Shown: positions 9,559 to 18,567 of the stretch, piece by piece | Layout: each line of letters opens with the position of its first letter | Numbering within the stretch: position 1 is the stretch's first letter | Assembly (NCBI RefSeq): GCF_000735365.1 | Contig: NZ_JMPL01000011.1 | Span: 1 to 64,000, forward strand | Direction: 5' to 3' | DNA: 64,000 bases | Source: Kluyvera ascorbata ATCC 33433 | GTDB lineage: Bacteria; Pseudomonadota; Gammaproteobacteria; Enterobacterales; Enterobacteriaceae | Notes under the pieces: model-generated | What the model was told of the DNA's origin: nothing | What the model saw: the letters and a program-made list of their open reading frames with translations, nothing else | Databases searched by the model: none | Made by a program: the position numbers and the translations under genes

Positions 9559-9579
9559 ACCCACAGGGCTGGATTAACT

Positions 9580-10089
9580 ATGTATACTTCTGGTGTTGTA
9601 AATCATTCTTCTGCTGCGGTCTCGACTACCGCTTCCCATACTTTTACATCAGTAAAAGATTCCTCAACCGCTTTGGTTAGCGAAGTGCTTTATCGGGAAG
9701 ATCAGCCGATGATGGCGCAGCTATTGCTACTGCCCCTGCTACAGCAGCTCGGTCAGCAGTCTCGCTGGCAGCTGTGGTTAACACCGCAGCAAAAGCTCAG
9801 CCGCCAGTGGGTGCAAGCATCTGGCCTACCGCTGACAAAAGTGATGCAGCTACGTCAGATGCCTCCAGGCGACATGCTCGACTCCATGGTTCGCGCATCT
9901 CGTACGGGGAATTATAGTGTGGTTATCGGCTGGTTGACGGAAGATCTATCAGCGGAAGAACATGCTCGATTACAACAAGCTGCCGAAGACGGTAACGCAA
10001 TGGTGTTTATTATGCGACCAGTTCACTCTGCATCTCGTTGTGCTGGACAATTTAATGGGCTAAAAATTCACTCAAATTTGTATCATTGA
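9580..10089 (+). CDS. sulA: SulA, SOS cell-division inhibitor
   Basis: 169 residues. During the SOS response SulA binds FtsZ and blocks ring assembly until Lon degrades it. The central region [30 protein letters not shown] is nearly identical to E. coli, and the C-terminal HSNLYH tail recognised by Lon is intact. The N-terminal 40 residues are variable, as usual in this family. It is driven by the LexA-controlled promoter 30 bases upstream and lies ahead of ompA in the same orientation, but the 354-base gap argues against co-transcription. Confidence 0.95.
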   Translation: MYTSGVVNHSSAAVSTTASHTFTSVKDSSTALVSEVLYREDQPMMAQLLLLPLLQQLGQQSRWQLWLTPQQKLSRQWVQASGLPLTKVMQLRQMPPGDMLDSMVRASRTGNYSVVIGWLTEDLSAEEHARLQQAAEDGNAMVFIMRPVHSASRCAGQFNGLKIHSNLYH

Positions 10090-10443
10090 ATAAAATTAGG
10101 AATTTTCCTGGCCTTTTTTTTGCAGTTTTTTTATCTCCTCGATTTTATGAATGATTTTAAGTGGAACGCTTGTCTGGTGCGGTTCCGGGTGTTTTACATC
10201 GTTTAAATTTTCGACATATTTGTTAAATATTGCGTATACAACTCTTTTTTTTTCATAAGCCTGACGGAGTTCACACTTGTAAGTTTCCAGCGACGTTGTA
10301 GACTTTACATCGCCAGGGGTGCTCAGCTTAACACCGCAGATATCTGCTGAGTAATTACTAAGCCACGCCCCCGGTGGAAGGATTTAACCGTGAGTCTATT
10401 TAGAACTTCATGGCAAATTTTGGATGATAACGAGGCGCAAAAA
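10090..10443 (+). promoter_or_regulatory. sulA-ompA intergenic region with ompA promoter and long 5' leader
   Basis: A 354-base gap without a gene. The ompA -10 TAGACT is at 10299-10304, so transcription should begin near 10311, giving a leader of about 130 bases as in E. coli. The leader ends in the conserved GATAACGAGGCGCAAAAA before the ATG; in E. coli its structure stabilises the mRNA and the RBS is the target of MicA and other small RNAs. The upstream part, 10090-10290, is AT-rich with a T run at 10115-10123 that may end sulA transcripts. Confidence 0.8.
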
Positions 10444-11499
10444 ATGAAAAAGACAGCTATCGCGATTGCAGTGGCACTGGCAGGTTTCGCTTCCGTAGCG
10501 CAAGCCGCTCCGCAAGACAACACCTGGTACGCAGGTGGTAAACTGGGTTGGTCCCAGTACCATGACACCGGCTGGTATGACAGCGCTCTGAACAACAACG
10601 GTTCTACCCACAACAGCCAGCTGGGCGCAGGCGCGTTCGGTGGCTACCAGGTTAACCCGTATGTTGGTTTCGAAATGGGTTACGACTGGCTGGGCCGTAT
10701 GAAATACACCGGTAGCCAGACCAATGGCGCACTGAAAGCTCAGGGCGTACAGCTGACCGCTAAACTGGGTTACCCAGTAACTGACGATCTGGATATCTAC
10801 ACTCGTCTGGGTGGTATGGTATGGCGTGCTGATTCCAGCAACAACCAAATCGGTGACAACCACGACACTGGCGTTTCCCCAGTATTCGCTGGCGGCGTTG
10901 AGTGGGCTGTTACTCGTGACATCGCTACCCGTCTGGAATACCAGTGGGTTAACAACATCGGCGACGCAAACAGCGTTGGCGTACGTCCAGACAACGGCAT
11001 GCTGAGCGTAGGTGTTTCCTATCGTTTCGGCCAGCAGGATGCAGCAGCGCCAGTTATCGCGCCAGCTCCAGCTCCAGCTCCAGAAGTACAGACCAAACAC
11101 TTCACTCTGAAGTCTGACGTTCTGTTCAACTTCAACAAAGCAACTCTGAAACCAGAAGGCAAACAGGCTCTGGATCAGATGTACTCCCAGCTGAGCAACC
11201 TGGATCCTAAAGAAGGTTCCGTAGTGGTTCTGGGCTTCACCGACCGTATCGGTTCTGACGCTTACAACCAGGGTCTGTCCGAAAAACGTGCACAGTCCGT
11301 TGTTGATTACCTGGTATCTAAAGGTATCCCAGCTGACAAAATCTCCGCACGTGGCATGGGCAAATCTAACCCAGTTACTGGCAACACCTGTGACGGCGTG
11401 AAAGCGAAAGCTGCGCTGATCGACTGCCTGGCACCAGATCGTCGCGTAGAGATCGAAGTTAAAGGTAGCAAAGACGTTGTAACTCAGCCTCAGGCTTAA
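10444..11499 (+). CDS. ompA: OmpA, major outer-membrane protein
   Basis: 351 residues with a 21-residue signal peptide cleaved after AQA, giving mature [10 protein letters not shown]. An eight-stranded beta barrel (to about residue 195) is joined by an APAPAPAPE hinge to the periplasmic OmpA/MotB domain that binds peptidoglycan ([13 protein letters not shown]). Two cysteines near the end (NTCDG and IDCLA) form the usual disulfide. Surface loops 1 ([17 protein letters not shown]) and 3 (SSNNQIGDN) differ from E. coli. Start chosen at the ATG after GAGGCGCAAAAA; upstream in-frame codons belong to the leader. Confidence 0.97.
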   Translation: MKKTAIAIAVALAGFASVAQAAPQDNTWYAGGKLGWSQYHDTGWYDSALNNNGSTHNSQLGAGAFGGYQVNPYVGFEMGYDWLGRMKYTGSQTNGALKAQGVQLTAKLGYPVTDDLDIYTRLGGMVWRADSSNNQIGDNHDTGVSPVFAGGVEWAVTRDIATRLEYQWVNNIGDANSVGVRPDNGMLSVGVSYRFGQQDAAAPVIAPAPAPAPEVQTKHFTLKSDVLFNFNKATLKPEGKQALDQMYSQLSNLDPKEGSVVVLGFTDRIGSDAYNQGLSEKRAQSVVDYLVSKGIPADKISARGMGKSNPVTGNTCDGVKAKAALIDCLAPDRRVEIEVKGSKDVVTQPQA

Positions 11500-11512
11500 G
11501 TTCCCGTCTAAT

Positions 11513-11540
11513 AAAAAACCCCGCGCTGCGGGGTTTTTTT
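11513..11540 (+). terminator. Rho-independent terminator of ompA
   Basis: Stem AAAAAACCCCGC / GCGGGGTTTTTT with a 3-base GCT loop and a T run. It sits 13 bases past the ompA stop. The A-run on its left makes it usable from the matP side too. Confidence 0.93.
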
Positions 11541-11584
11541 TGTCCTGAATTTTATCAGGCAAGCTATTGAGATACGGGTAGCGG

Positions 11585-12040
11585 CTACTTCTCTTTTCCC
11601 AGCATCGCCTCAAGGTCCTGTTTCAGACTAGACATCTTCGTCGCATACTTTTCTTTGTTCTCGGCATCTTCGATAAGCTGAACCACCGTTTCAGACAGCG
11701 TTTTACCCCGGCGCTGAGCAAGCCCTGCTAGACGCTGCCAGACGGCAAACTCGAGATCGATAGACTTTTTGCGGGTATGCTGATGCTCGGCGTTAAAATG
11801 TCGCTTACGGCGTGCACGAATCGTCTGCTTCATACGGTTTACCAGCTGCGGGTTGATGTGCTGAGCAATCCAGCCATTCACCTGAACCGGTTCATTTTCC
11901 AGTTTCAGCAAAACATCGACAGCCTCTTGTGCGGCGCTGGCTTCAATGTAGCGGGTAATGGGTTCACCTTCCCGATGTTTTTTCACCAGGTATTTCCACT
12001 TCCAGCCGCTTTCAAGATTTTCCAGTTGTTGATATTTCAT
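11585..12040 (-). CDS. matP: MatP, Ter macrodomain organiser
   Basis: 151 residues, one more than E. coli MatP (YcbG). MatP binds matS sites throughout the terminus region, compacts it, and tethers it to the divisome through ZapB; it also excludes MukBEF from Ter. The N-terminal segment up to residue 100 is rich in basic residues and the ribbon-helix-helix DNA-binding region follows ([31 protein letters not shown]). It is convergent with ompA and divergent from lonH. I did not identify matS sites in this window. Confidence 0.94.
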   Translation of the reverse strand: MKYQQLENLESGWKWKYLVKKHREGEPITRYIEASAAQEAVDVLLKLENEPVQVNGWIAQHINPQLVNRMKQTIRARRKRHFNAEHQHTRKKSIDLEFAVWQRLAGLAQRRGKTLSETVVQLIEDAENKEKYATKMSSLKQDLEAMLGKEK

Positions 12041-12224
12041 TGCGATCTCAGTGTGACCGTGTAACTCTTTTCAGGATAACAGTTTTTTCTCAATGTGCTG
12101 AGAAGAAATCTGCAACTGTGATATGGATAAAGCCAAGGGCCGAAGATACTTCCCTATTCTCCGTGAGCTTCCCTGCGGCATCAGGTATAATCACGGACTT
12201 TACATCTGACTAAAAATAGCGACA

Positions 12225-13985
12225 TTGACTATAAATACTCTTTCCCGGCGCTTTCTCGCCCCCGCGACTGAAGCTTACCAGGCGCTATTTGCCCAGCCTG
12301 ACTTAGCCTCAGAAAACGACGCATTATTCAGCGAACTCCAGGCCCGTTTACACTACGCGCTGGAGCAGTTTCTCCACCCACAGGGGATCTCACCCTTCTT
12401 ACTGGTTAAAGCCCCAGAGGAAAAAGAGTACCTACAGCTGCTCTCGCAAACGGCCCTCTCTCTGCGCAATAGCGATGAATCCGCTCTTACGGGCGTTGAT
12501 TATCAGGCTATCGGTGGCAAAGTCACGATGCAGCCAGCCAAAAGTGCAGAGGATAATTTCGCCAGTACCGGCCCCATCATTTTTGCCGACTGGGCCGAAG
12601 CTGAACAACTCTTTGGCTGTGTTCGTCAGTTTAATGGCGAAATCAGCCTGCAGCCAGGTCTGGTCCATCAGGCTAACGGCGGCATTCTCATCCTCTCTTT
12701 ACGAACGCTGATGTCACAGCCACTACTGTGGATGCGTTTAAAGAATATTGTCACACAGCAGCGCTTTGAGTGGCTCACCTTTGATGATGCGCGTCCGCTG
12801 CCGGTGAGCATCCCTTCTATGCCGTTAACGCTTAAGGTCATGCTGGTCGGTGAACGCGAGTCACTGGCTGACTTTCAGGAGATGGAGCCTGAGTTAGCTG
12901 AATCCTCACTGTACAGCGAGTTTGAAGACAGCCTGCAGTTGACAGACGAAGAGGCGCTCAGACAGTGGTGTCAGTGGGTATCAGGCGTAGCCCGTGAGAA
13001 ATCCCTGCCGAAGCTTGCCGCTGATGCCTGGCCGCTCCTGATGCAGGAAGGCGCACGTTACAGCGGTGACCAGGAAATTATGCCGCTTTGCCCGCTGTGG
13101 ATTAGCCGCCAGCTACGCGAAGCCGCACCGTTCACCACGGACAACACCATCAATGCCGAACAGTTGAAAACGATGCTGGTACAGCGCCAGTGGCGTGAAG
13201 GATTCCTGGCCGAACGTATGCAGGATGAAATTCTGCTTGAGCAGATCCTGATTGAAACCGAAGGCGAATGCATCGGTCAGATCAACGCCCTGTCGGTCAT
13301 TGATTTCCCTGGCCACCCTCGCCCATTCGGTGAGCCGTCACGAATCAGCTGCGTCGTACATATTGGCGACGGCGAGTTTACCGACGTTGAACGCAAGGCG
13401 GAACTTGGTGGCAATATTCACGCCAAAGGGATGATGCTGATGCAGGCCTTCTTAATGGCCGAGTTGGATCTAGACCAGCAGCTCCCGTTCTCTGCCTCTA
13501 TCACCTTCGAACAGTCATACAGTGAAGTTGACGGCGACAGCGCCTCTATGGCCGAGCTCTGCGCGCTTATCAGCGCCCTGGCAAACGTTCCGATTAATCA
13601 AAGCATCGCCATGACCGGTTCCGTTGACCAGTTTGGTCGTGCTCAGCCGGTTGGCGGCCTGAATGAAAAAATCGAAGGCTTCTTTGCCATCTGCGCCCAA
13701 CGCGGTTTGAGTGGGAAACAAGGGGTCATCATTCCTTCCGCCAACGTGCGTCATCTGAGCCTTGCGGCTGAGGTGCAGGAAGCGGTAGAAGCAGGAGAAT
13801 TCTCAATCTGGGCCATTGATGATGTCACTGATGCGCTGCCGCTTCTTACGCAGCTGAACTGGGACGGAGAAGGTCAGACGCTGCTGCAAACTATTCAGGA
13901 ACGTATCGCACAAGCCACACAGCAGGAGCCTCGCTACCGCTATCCGTGGCCGTTACGCTGGTTAAATCGTTCAGCTTCCAACTGA
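12225..13985 (+). CDS. ycbZ: LonH (YcbZ), Lon-like protease without a working ATPase domain
   Basis: 586 residues, the length of E. coli YcbZ. The C-terminal third is a Lon S16 protease domain: Ser439 in VDGDSASMAE and Lys482 in GGLNEKIEG, 43 residues apart as in Lon (679/722). The N-terminal part resembles an ATPase module without a recognisable Walker A motif. The biological substrate is unknown. The start is a TTG with no good ribosome-binding site upstream, chosen because the E. coli protein begins MTI at this point. It ends within the fabA operator region. Confidence 0.9.
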   Translation: MTINTLSRRFLAPATEAYQALFAQPDLASENDALFSELQARLHYALEQFLHPQGISPFLLVKAPEEKEYLQLLSQTALSLRNSDESALTGVDYQAIGGKVTMQPAKSAEDNFASTGPIIFADWAEAEQLFGCVRQFNGEISLQPGLVHQANGGILILSLRTLMSQPLLWMRLKNIVTQQRFEWLTFDDARPLPVSIPSMPLTLKVMLVGERESLADFQEMEPELAESSLYSEFEDSLQLTDEEALRQWCQWVSGVAREKSLPKLAADAWPLLMQEGARYSGDQEIMPLCPLWISRQLREAAPFTTDNTINAEQLKTMLVQRQWREGFLAERMQDEILLEQILIETEGECIGQINALSVIDFPGHPRPFGEPSRISCVVHIGDGEFTDVERKAELGGNIHAKGMMLMQAFLMAELDLDQQLPFSASITFEQSYSEVDGDSASMAELCALISALANVPINQSIAMTGSVDQFGRAQPVGGLNEKIEGFFAICAQRGLSGKQGVIIPSANVRHLSLAAEVQEAVEAGEFSIWAIDDVTDALPLLTQLNWDGEGQTLLQTIQERIAQATQQEPRYRYPWPLRWLNRSASN

Positions 13986-13996
13986 TCGGACTTGTT
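13980..13996 (+). promoter_or_regulatory. FadR site at the fabA promoter
   Basis: AACTGATCGGACTTGTT matches the FadR operator consensus AACTGGTCNGACCAGTT at most positions and occupies the known E. coli location. FadR activates fabA when long-chain acyl-CoA is absent. The site overlaps the lonH stop codon (13983-13985). Confidence 0.8.
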
Positions 13997-13997
13997 C

Positions 13998-14015
13998 AGC
14001 GTACACGTGTTAGCT
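13998..14015 (+). promoter_or_regulatory. FabR site at the fabA promoter
   Basis: AGCGTACACGTGTTAGCT fits the FabR palindrome AGCGTACANNTGTACGCT. FabR represses fabA and fabB in response to unsaturated acyl-thioesters. It directly follows the FadR site, as in E. coli. Confidence 0.82.
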
Positions 14016-14054
14016 ATCCTGCGTCCCGAACTCAAAATAAGGCTTACTTAAAAC

Positions 14055-14573
14055 ATGGTAGATAAACGCGAATCCTATACTAAAGAAGATCTTCTTGCCT
14101 CTGGTCGCGGTGAACTGTTTGGCGCTAAAGGCCCGCAGTTGCCAGCTCCGAGCATGCTGATGATGGATCGTGTCATTTCAATGACCGAAACCGGCGGCAA
14201 CTTTGACAAAGGTTTTGTTGAAGCTGAGCTCGATATCAATCCAGATCTGTGGTTCTTTGGTTGCCACTTTATCGGCGATCCAGTAATGCCAGGCTGTCTG
14301 GGTCTGGACGCAATGTGGCAGTTAGTTGGTTTTTACCTCGGCTGGCTGGGCGGTGAAGGCAAAGGCCGTGCGCTCGGCGTGGGTGAAGTTAAATTCACCG
14401 GTCAGGTTCTGCCAACCGCGAAGAAAGTGACCTATCGTATTCACTTCAAGCGCATTGTTAACCGTCGTCTGATCATGGGTCTGGCGGATGGTGAAGTACT
14501 GGTGGATGGTCGTCTGATCTACACTGCTAACGATCTGAAAGTGGGCCTGTTCCAGGACACTTCTGCATTCTGA
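14055..14573 (+). CDS. fabA: FabA, beta-hydroxydecanoyl-ACP dehydratase/isomerase
   Basis: 172 residues. Dehydrates 3-hydroxydecanoyl-ACP and isomerises trans-2- to cis-3-decenoyl-ACP, the branch point to unsaturated fatty acids. The catalytic pair is His71 and Asp85 (His70/Asp84 in the literature, which omits the Met) in the run [20 protein letters not shown]. The hot-dog fold is complete. It is controlled by the FadR and FabR sites just upstream. It is convergent with rmf, with a bidirectional terminator between them. Confidence 0.97.
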   Translation: MVDKRESYTKEDLLASGRGELFGAKGPQLPAPSMLMMDRVISMTETGGNFDKGFVEAELDINPDLWFFGCHFIGDPVMPGCLGLDAMWQLVGFYLGWLGGEGKGRALGVGEVKFTGQVLPTAKKVTYRIHFKRIVNRRLIMGLADGEVLVDGRLIYTANDLKVGLFQDTSAF

Positions 14574-14581
14574 TACTGCTT

Positions 14582-14602
14582 GTCGTTAGAGGATCTAACG
14601 AC
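14582..14602. other. Perfect inverted repeat behind fabA
   Basis: GTCGTTAGA, GGA, TCTAACGAC: a 9-base perfect stem with a 3-base loop, 8 bases past the fabA stop and 25 bases before the terminator. It has no T run of its own. It could stabilise the fabA mRNA 3' end, form the first stem of a 3'-end-derived RNA, or bind a protein; nothing here decides. Confidence 0.6.
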
Positions 14603-14627
14603 GGATAAGCGTTGAGAATTTCAAGGC

Positions 14628-14656
14628 GAAACCTCCGCTATGCGGAGGTTTCTTTT
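14628..14656. terminator. Bidirectional terminator between fabA and rmf
   Basis: Stem GAAACCTCCGC / GCGGAGGTTTC with a TAT loop, followed by a T run on the + strand. On the other strand the T tract is short. Confidence 0.88.
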
Positions 14657-14669
14657 TAAAGAGACAGTG

Positions 14670-14837
14670 TCAGGCGACTACCGCCCTGTCCTCCATGGCT
14701 TCTCGCCAGCCTCCCAGCCAGTAAGACCTCTGGTTAATGGTCTGGTATGGACACATTTCTTTTGGCCGCCCGGTAATCCCGGCCTGATACCCACGCTGAT
14801 GTGCCCGCTCCAGGCGATCTCGTTTTTGTCTCTTCAT
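14670..14837 (-). CDS. rmf: Ribosome modulation factor
   Basis: A 55-residue gene read by translating the reverse strand: it begins MKRQKRDRLERAHQRGYQAG and ends with WREAMEDRAVVA. This is Rmf, the small basic protein that pairs 70S ribosomes into inactive 100S dimers in stationary phase. Length and the conserved CPYQT and WLGGWREAM segments match E. coli Rmf. It lies between fabA and pqiC on the same strand as pqiC, as in E. coli. The 260 bases upstream hold its promoter region, which I could not resolve further. Confidence 0.95.
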   Translation of the reverse strand: MKRQKRDRLERAHQRGYQAGITGRPKEMCPYQTINQRSYWLGGWREAMEDRAVVA

Positions 14838-15036
14838 GCCTCGTTTCCCTCATATCTTGGTCTGGTGGAAAAGAAAACAGTGGTTACAAAGTGTGCAGCC
14901 ACACAATACGAATACCGCTAAATAATCTTCCCGTCAATGCGCAGAATTCATACCAATGTCATATTTGTGAGCTACTCAGAAGATCATTTGTACAAAAAAT
15001 GTGAAGCGGGTTAAGTAAGCAATTGAGCGTAGGCAT

Positions 15037-15071
15037 AAAAAAAACCGCCGAGGTTTTGCACCGTCGACGGT
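15037..15071 (-). terminator. Rho-independent terminator of the pqiABC operon
   Basis: Read leftward, ACCGTCGA pairs with TCGGCGGT (one G-T pair) around an inner GG/CC pair, followed by eight T. It begins 28 bases past the pqiC stop. Confidence 0.85.
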
Positions 15072-15098
15072 CTTTAGAACTATTAATTCTACTTATGG

Positions 15099-15653
15099 TT
15101 AGCGATTGATGGTCTGAGCTATCGAGGTCGCTTCCTGACTCCAGGCCTGTGCCAACACTTTCACCATTGCGTCATAACCATCCTGCTGCTGCGCCAGTTC
15201 AATATGGAACGGACGTTTAGTCAGCTGCCCCTGATGGTTAAGCAACCATTCACCGCTCACTATCACTTTACCATCGTAACGGCCATGGAAGCCGTTAACC
15301 GAGACATTGAGCGTATCCTGGTCGCTGCCTAACGGTTGCGAGGAGACTACCCAACCCGGTAGCTGATTGCTGAGGTTCGCCACCAGCGTCGTTCGCAGCT
15401 GCTGATCCAGCGGGCTTGCCCACAGATTATTGCTGGCAATCACATACTGTACGTCGCTGGTCTGATAAACCACGCCGCTGCCTGCAAGGAAATCAGGGAT
15501 GTTAACCTGTTCCACCCACAGCAAACGTTGGCTGGAGCTCGCGCTATTTTGCACCGTCCCCGTTGCTTGCGGCAGCTGATAGTAGGTTTTATTCTCCGTG
15601 CTGCTACAGGCAGCTAACAGACACACCGCGGCCAGAACTATCCACTTTTTCAT
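15099..15653 (-). CDS. pqiC: PqiC, outer-membrane lipoprotein of the Pqi lipid transport system
   Basis: 184 residues (YmbA in older naming). The N-terminus is a lipoprotein signal with a lipobox, LLAAC, giving Cys16 as the lipidated residue, followed by SS rather than Asp, which fits outer-membrane sorting. The rest is an ABC-type auxiliary lipoprotein domain. It is the last gene of pqiABC; its ATG overlaps the pqiB TAA by one base. It is thought to anchor the PqiB needle to the outer membrane. Confidence 0.93.
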   Translation of the reverse strand: MKKWIVLAAVCLLAACSSTENKTYYQLPQATGTVQNSASSSQRLLWVEQVNIPDFLAGSGVVYQTSDVQYVIASNNLWASPLDQQLRTTLVANLSNQLPGWVVSSQPLGSDQDTLNVSVNGFHGRYDGKVIVSGEWLLNHQGQLTKRPFHIELAQQQDGYDAMVKVLAQAWSQEATSIAQTINR

Positions 15654-17290
15654 TATTTCGCCCTCTTAGGCTCTGGATCTTTTTTATCCTTCGCTTCGAA
15701 CACCAGCGCGTTGCTCTTCTCATTCAGCGTTTTCAGCACCGGCTGCAGTTCACGCAGAACCTGATCCAGACGCTGCATGTCGCCCACCATCTTGTTATAA
15801 GCGGCGGAACCCGGCTGGAAGCCCTGCATACTGCGGTTAAGCTCACGCAGCGTTTTCTGCATGTCGGCTGGCAGCTGCTGTGCTGACTGGCTGGCGGTAA
15901 TCTTATTCAGATTATCCAGCGTCGTCTGCAGACGGCGCATAGTGTTCTGGCTTTCGCTCAGCGTATTCGTCGCCTGCTCAACCATTGGGGTCAGCGGCAG
16001 GTTGTTGATCTTATCAAGCGTATCCATCAGGCGCTGCTGGATCTGCGCCAGACCGCCGCTGACAGTCGGTACTATCATGTGACCACCAAACTCACGCATG
16101 CCGGTCACTGGCGGATCTTTTGGATAAAAATCAAGGTCAACGTAAAGCGCACCCGTCACCAGGTTACCCGTTTTCAGCGCACCGCGCAGACCACGTTGGA
16201 TAAGGCTCGTTAAGTGAGCGCCAACATCAGGTTGTTCTCCAAGCTCGCTCGCCAGACGCTCTGGTTCAATGCGGATCAACACCGGAATACGATAATCGTC
16301 GTTCAACGCCTGACGTAAGCCCGGCACAAAATAAGGCACCTGCGCCACGGTTCCAAGACGAATACCGCGGAATTCGACCGGTGCGCCAGGTTGCAACCCA
16401 CGAACAGAATCTTTAAAGAACATCAGATAATCGATGTGATCGGTATACAACGAATCCTGGATACTTTTCTGATCGTCGTAGAGTTTGAACTCCGTTTTCT
16501 CAGCAATTGGCTGGCCCAGGTCGACGCCTTCCGGCACGTCAAAGCTGACGCCACCGCTAAAGAGCGTCGACAGCGATCCCATTTCTACGCGCATCCCTGC
16601 GGAGGTCAGGTCGACCGCTACGCCGCTGTCTTTCCAGAAACGTACGTTGCTGGTAACCAGTCGATCGTTTGGCGCGCTGATAAACAACTGATAGCTGATA
16701 GTACGGGTCTGCGAGTCAAAAGTACTCGTCTCAACGGACCCCACACGATAGCCACGGAACAGCACCGGATCGCCCGGACTGAGCTGCCCTGCTTTTTTAC
16801 TATCAAGCAGCACACGGATACCTTTTGCATCTGGTGGTGCAAGCGGCGGTGAATCCAGAAGCTGATAGTCATTCGGTGCAGAACCTTTAGTTCCTGGCTG
16901 CAGCTCGATATAAGCGCCCGACAGCAGTGTTCCTAAGCCACTGATACCTTCACGGCCAATCTGCGGCTTCACCACCCAGAATACTGAGTCTTTATGCAGC
17001 AGCTTTTCCATGCCCGAATTCAGTCGCGCTTTAATTTCAACGTGCGTGAGATCGTCGGTCAGCGTGGTGCTTTCGACAATGCCAACGTCCACGCTGCGAC
17101 TCTTGATCGTTGTTTTACCACCTTCAATACCTTCAGCATTGGTGGTGATAAGCGTCACCTCCGGCCCCTGATGGCTGTAGTGATAGAATAAGATCCAGGC
17201 ACCAATCAGCGCCGTGACGATCGGGAAGATCCAGACGGGAGACCAGTTTTTCACTTTCTGCACCTTTGCCTCCCCACTCTTGGTTTCCAT
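15653..17290 (-). CDS. pqiB: PqiB, MCE-domain lipid transport protein
   Basis: 545 residues from METKSGEAKVQKVKNW, which aligns with E. coli PqiB; longer in-frame starts have no support because they lie inside pqiA. One transmembrane helix near residues 16-35 is followed by three MCE domains (motifs GREGISGLGTLLSGAYIEL, FRGYRVGSVE, FRGIRLGTV) and a coiled C-terminal region after about residue 430 (repeated heptads). The hexameric protein forms a tunnel across the periplasm for lipids. It is 4 bases downstream of pqiA. Confidence 0.95.
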   Translation of the reverse strand: METKSGEAKVQKVKNWSPVWIFPIVTALIGAWILFYHYSHQGPEVTLITTNAEGIEGGKTTIKSRSVDVGIVESTTLTDDLTHVEIKARLNSGMEKLLHKDSVFWVVKPQIGREGISGLGTLLSGAYIELQPGTKGSAPNDYQLLDSPPLAPPDAKGIRVLLDSKKAGQLSPGDPVLFRGYRVGSVETSTFDSQTRTISYQLFISAPNDRLVTSNVRFWKDSGVAVDLTSAGMRVEMGSLSTLFSGGVSFDVPEGVDLGQPIAEKTEFKLYDDQKSIQDSLYTDHIDYLMFFKDSVRGLQPGAPVEFRGIRLGTVAQVPYFVPGLRQALNDDYRIPVLIRIEPERLASELGEQPDVGAHLTSLIQRGLRGALKTGNLVTGALYVDLDFYPKDPPVTGMREFGGHMIVPTVSGGLAQIQQRLMDTLDKINNLPLTPMVEQATNTLSESQNTMRRLQTTLDNLNKITASQSAQQLPADMQKTLRELNRSMQGFQPGSAAYNKMVGDMQRLDQVLRELQPVLKTLNEKSNALVFEAKDKKDPEPKRAK

Positions 17291-17294
17291 GCTT

Positions 17295-18554
17295 TTACGA
17301 CTCCTCATGGCTTGATTCAGGTTCCCGATCCCACGAAAGACGCGGATCAAATGTCATTGCCGAGAACATGGTCATTATGACGACCAGCGCAAACATCAGC
17401 GCGCCAATCGCCGGATAGATATTCATTAAGCCCCCAATACGTACCAGGGCTGAAAGTACTGCGATAACAAAGACGTCGATCATCGACCAGCGACCAACAA
17501 ATTCCACCACTTCATAAATAAGGTGCATTCGTTCGCTGTCCCGATGTTTACGCTTCATGCCATTCGCATCCAGACATAGCCAGGCGATGGCGATCATCTT
17601 CAACGTCGGCACCATAATACTGGCGAGGAAAATGACCATCGCCACGGGATACGACCCTTCACTCCACAGCAACACGACCCCGGCAAGAATGGTCGACGGC
17701 ATCTTGTCGCCCAATAAATCGGTAATCATGATAGGCAGAATATTGGCTGGGAGATAAAGCAGAATCGATGTCACCAGCAGCGCCATCGTCCACTGCAGAC
17801 TGTTTTTGCGCCGGACGTGGCCTTTGCTGTGACAGCGCGGGCACTCAAGCTGGTCGGCCGGTAAAATCGCCGTGCAGCACGCGCAGGAGCGTAACCCCTG
17901 ACGAATGCCCGTCACGCCGGGTTTCAGCGGCTGTTCAAGTTTGGGCATCGGGGCAATATCGTCCCACAGCCAGCGACGATCAACGCATTGTAAGGTACGC
18001 AACTGTAACAGACAGAAAAGGCACCAGGGCAAGAAGCTGCTGCCAACACCAATATCGCCGTAAGCCATCAGCTTCACAAAGCTCACCAGCACCCCGGCGA
18101 GGAAAATTTCCGCCATCCCCCAGGTTTTTAGCGTGAACAGAATGCGCGCCAGAACCACCTTCAGTCGGAGCGGCATACGCACCCGGTTAACCAACAGCAG
18201 GATGGTTATCAGACAGAATGCGGGTACCAACTGGACAAACAGCAGAAAGAAGGTGCCAAGGCTGGCGTAGTCTTCCGAGAACATAACGCCCGGGATTTCC
18301 AGCAGCTCAATTTCACTGCTGACCCCCGCTACATTCATACTGATGAAGGGAAACAGGTTCGCCAACACCAGCATAAAAAGCGCGACCAGAACATAGGCCG
18401 TCGGACGCTGACGGGGCTCATCCCACGCGGTGGTTAGCGTCGTACCACAGCGTGGGCAGTTCGCCTTATGTCGGTGTTCAAGGTGCGGCAACGCCACCAG
18501 CATGTCACATTGTGGACACAGGATATGCTGCGCAGCATGATGTTGATCGCACAT
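17295..18554 (-). CDS. pqiA: PqiA, inner-membrane protein of the Pqi system
   Basis: 419 residues. Two homologous halves, each with a zinc-ribbon pair (CPQCD...CPRCG near residues 13-37, and CACCT...CPRCH near 225-245) followed by four membrane helices; this is the duplicated PqiA domain. PqiA is the presumed inner-membrane partner of PqiB in lipid export or import. The operon is induced by paraquat in E. coli through SoxRS; a SoxS site was not identified here. It follows uup by 13 bases. Confidence 0.95.
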   Translation of the reverse strand: MCDQHHAAQHILCPQCDMLVALPHLEHRHKANCPRCGTTLTTAWDEPRQRPTAYVLVALFMLVLANLFPFISMNVAGVSSEIELLEIPGVMFSEDYASLGTFFLLFVQLVPAFCLITILLLVNRVRMPLRLKVVLARILFTLKTWGMAEIFLAGVLVSFVKLMAYGDIGVGSSFLPWCLFCLLQLRTLQCVDRRWLWDDIAPMPKLEQPLKPGVTGIRQGLRSCACCTAILPADQLECPRCHSKGHVRRKNSLQWTMALLVTSILLYLPANILPIMITDLLGDKMPSTILAGVVLLWSEGSYPVAMVIFLASIMVPTLKMIAIAWLCLDANGMKRKHRDSERMHLIYEVVEFVGRWSMIDVFVIAVLSALVRIGGLMNIYPAIGALMFALVVIMTMFSAMTFDPRLSWDREPESSHEES

Positions 18555-18567
18555 GAATACTCCTCAA

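Noticed and set aside
10408-11613. A 401-codon open frame antisense to ompA
   Set aside because: It mirrors the biased codon use of a highly expressed gene. It has no RBS, no family resemblance and is Val/Thr/Phe-rich in the way reverse-frame translations are.
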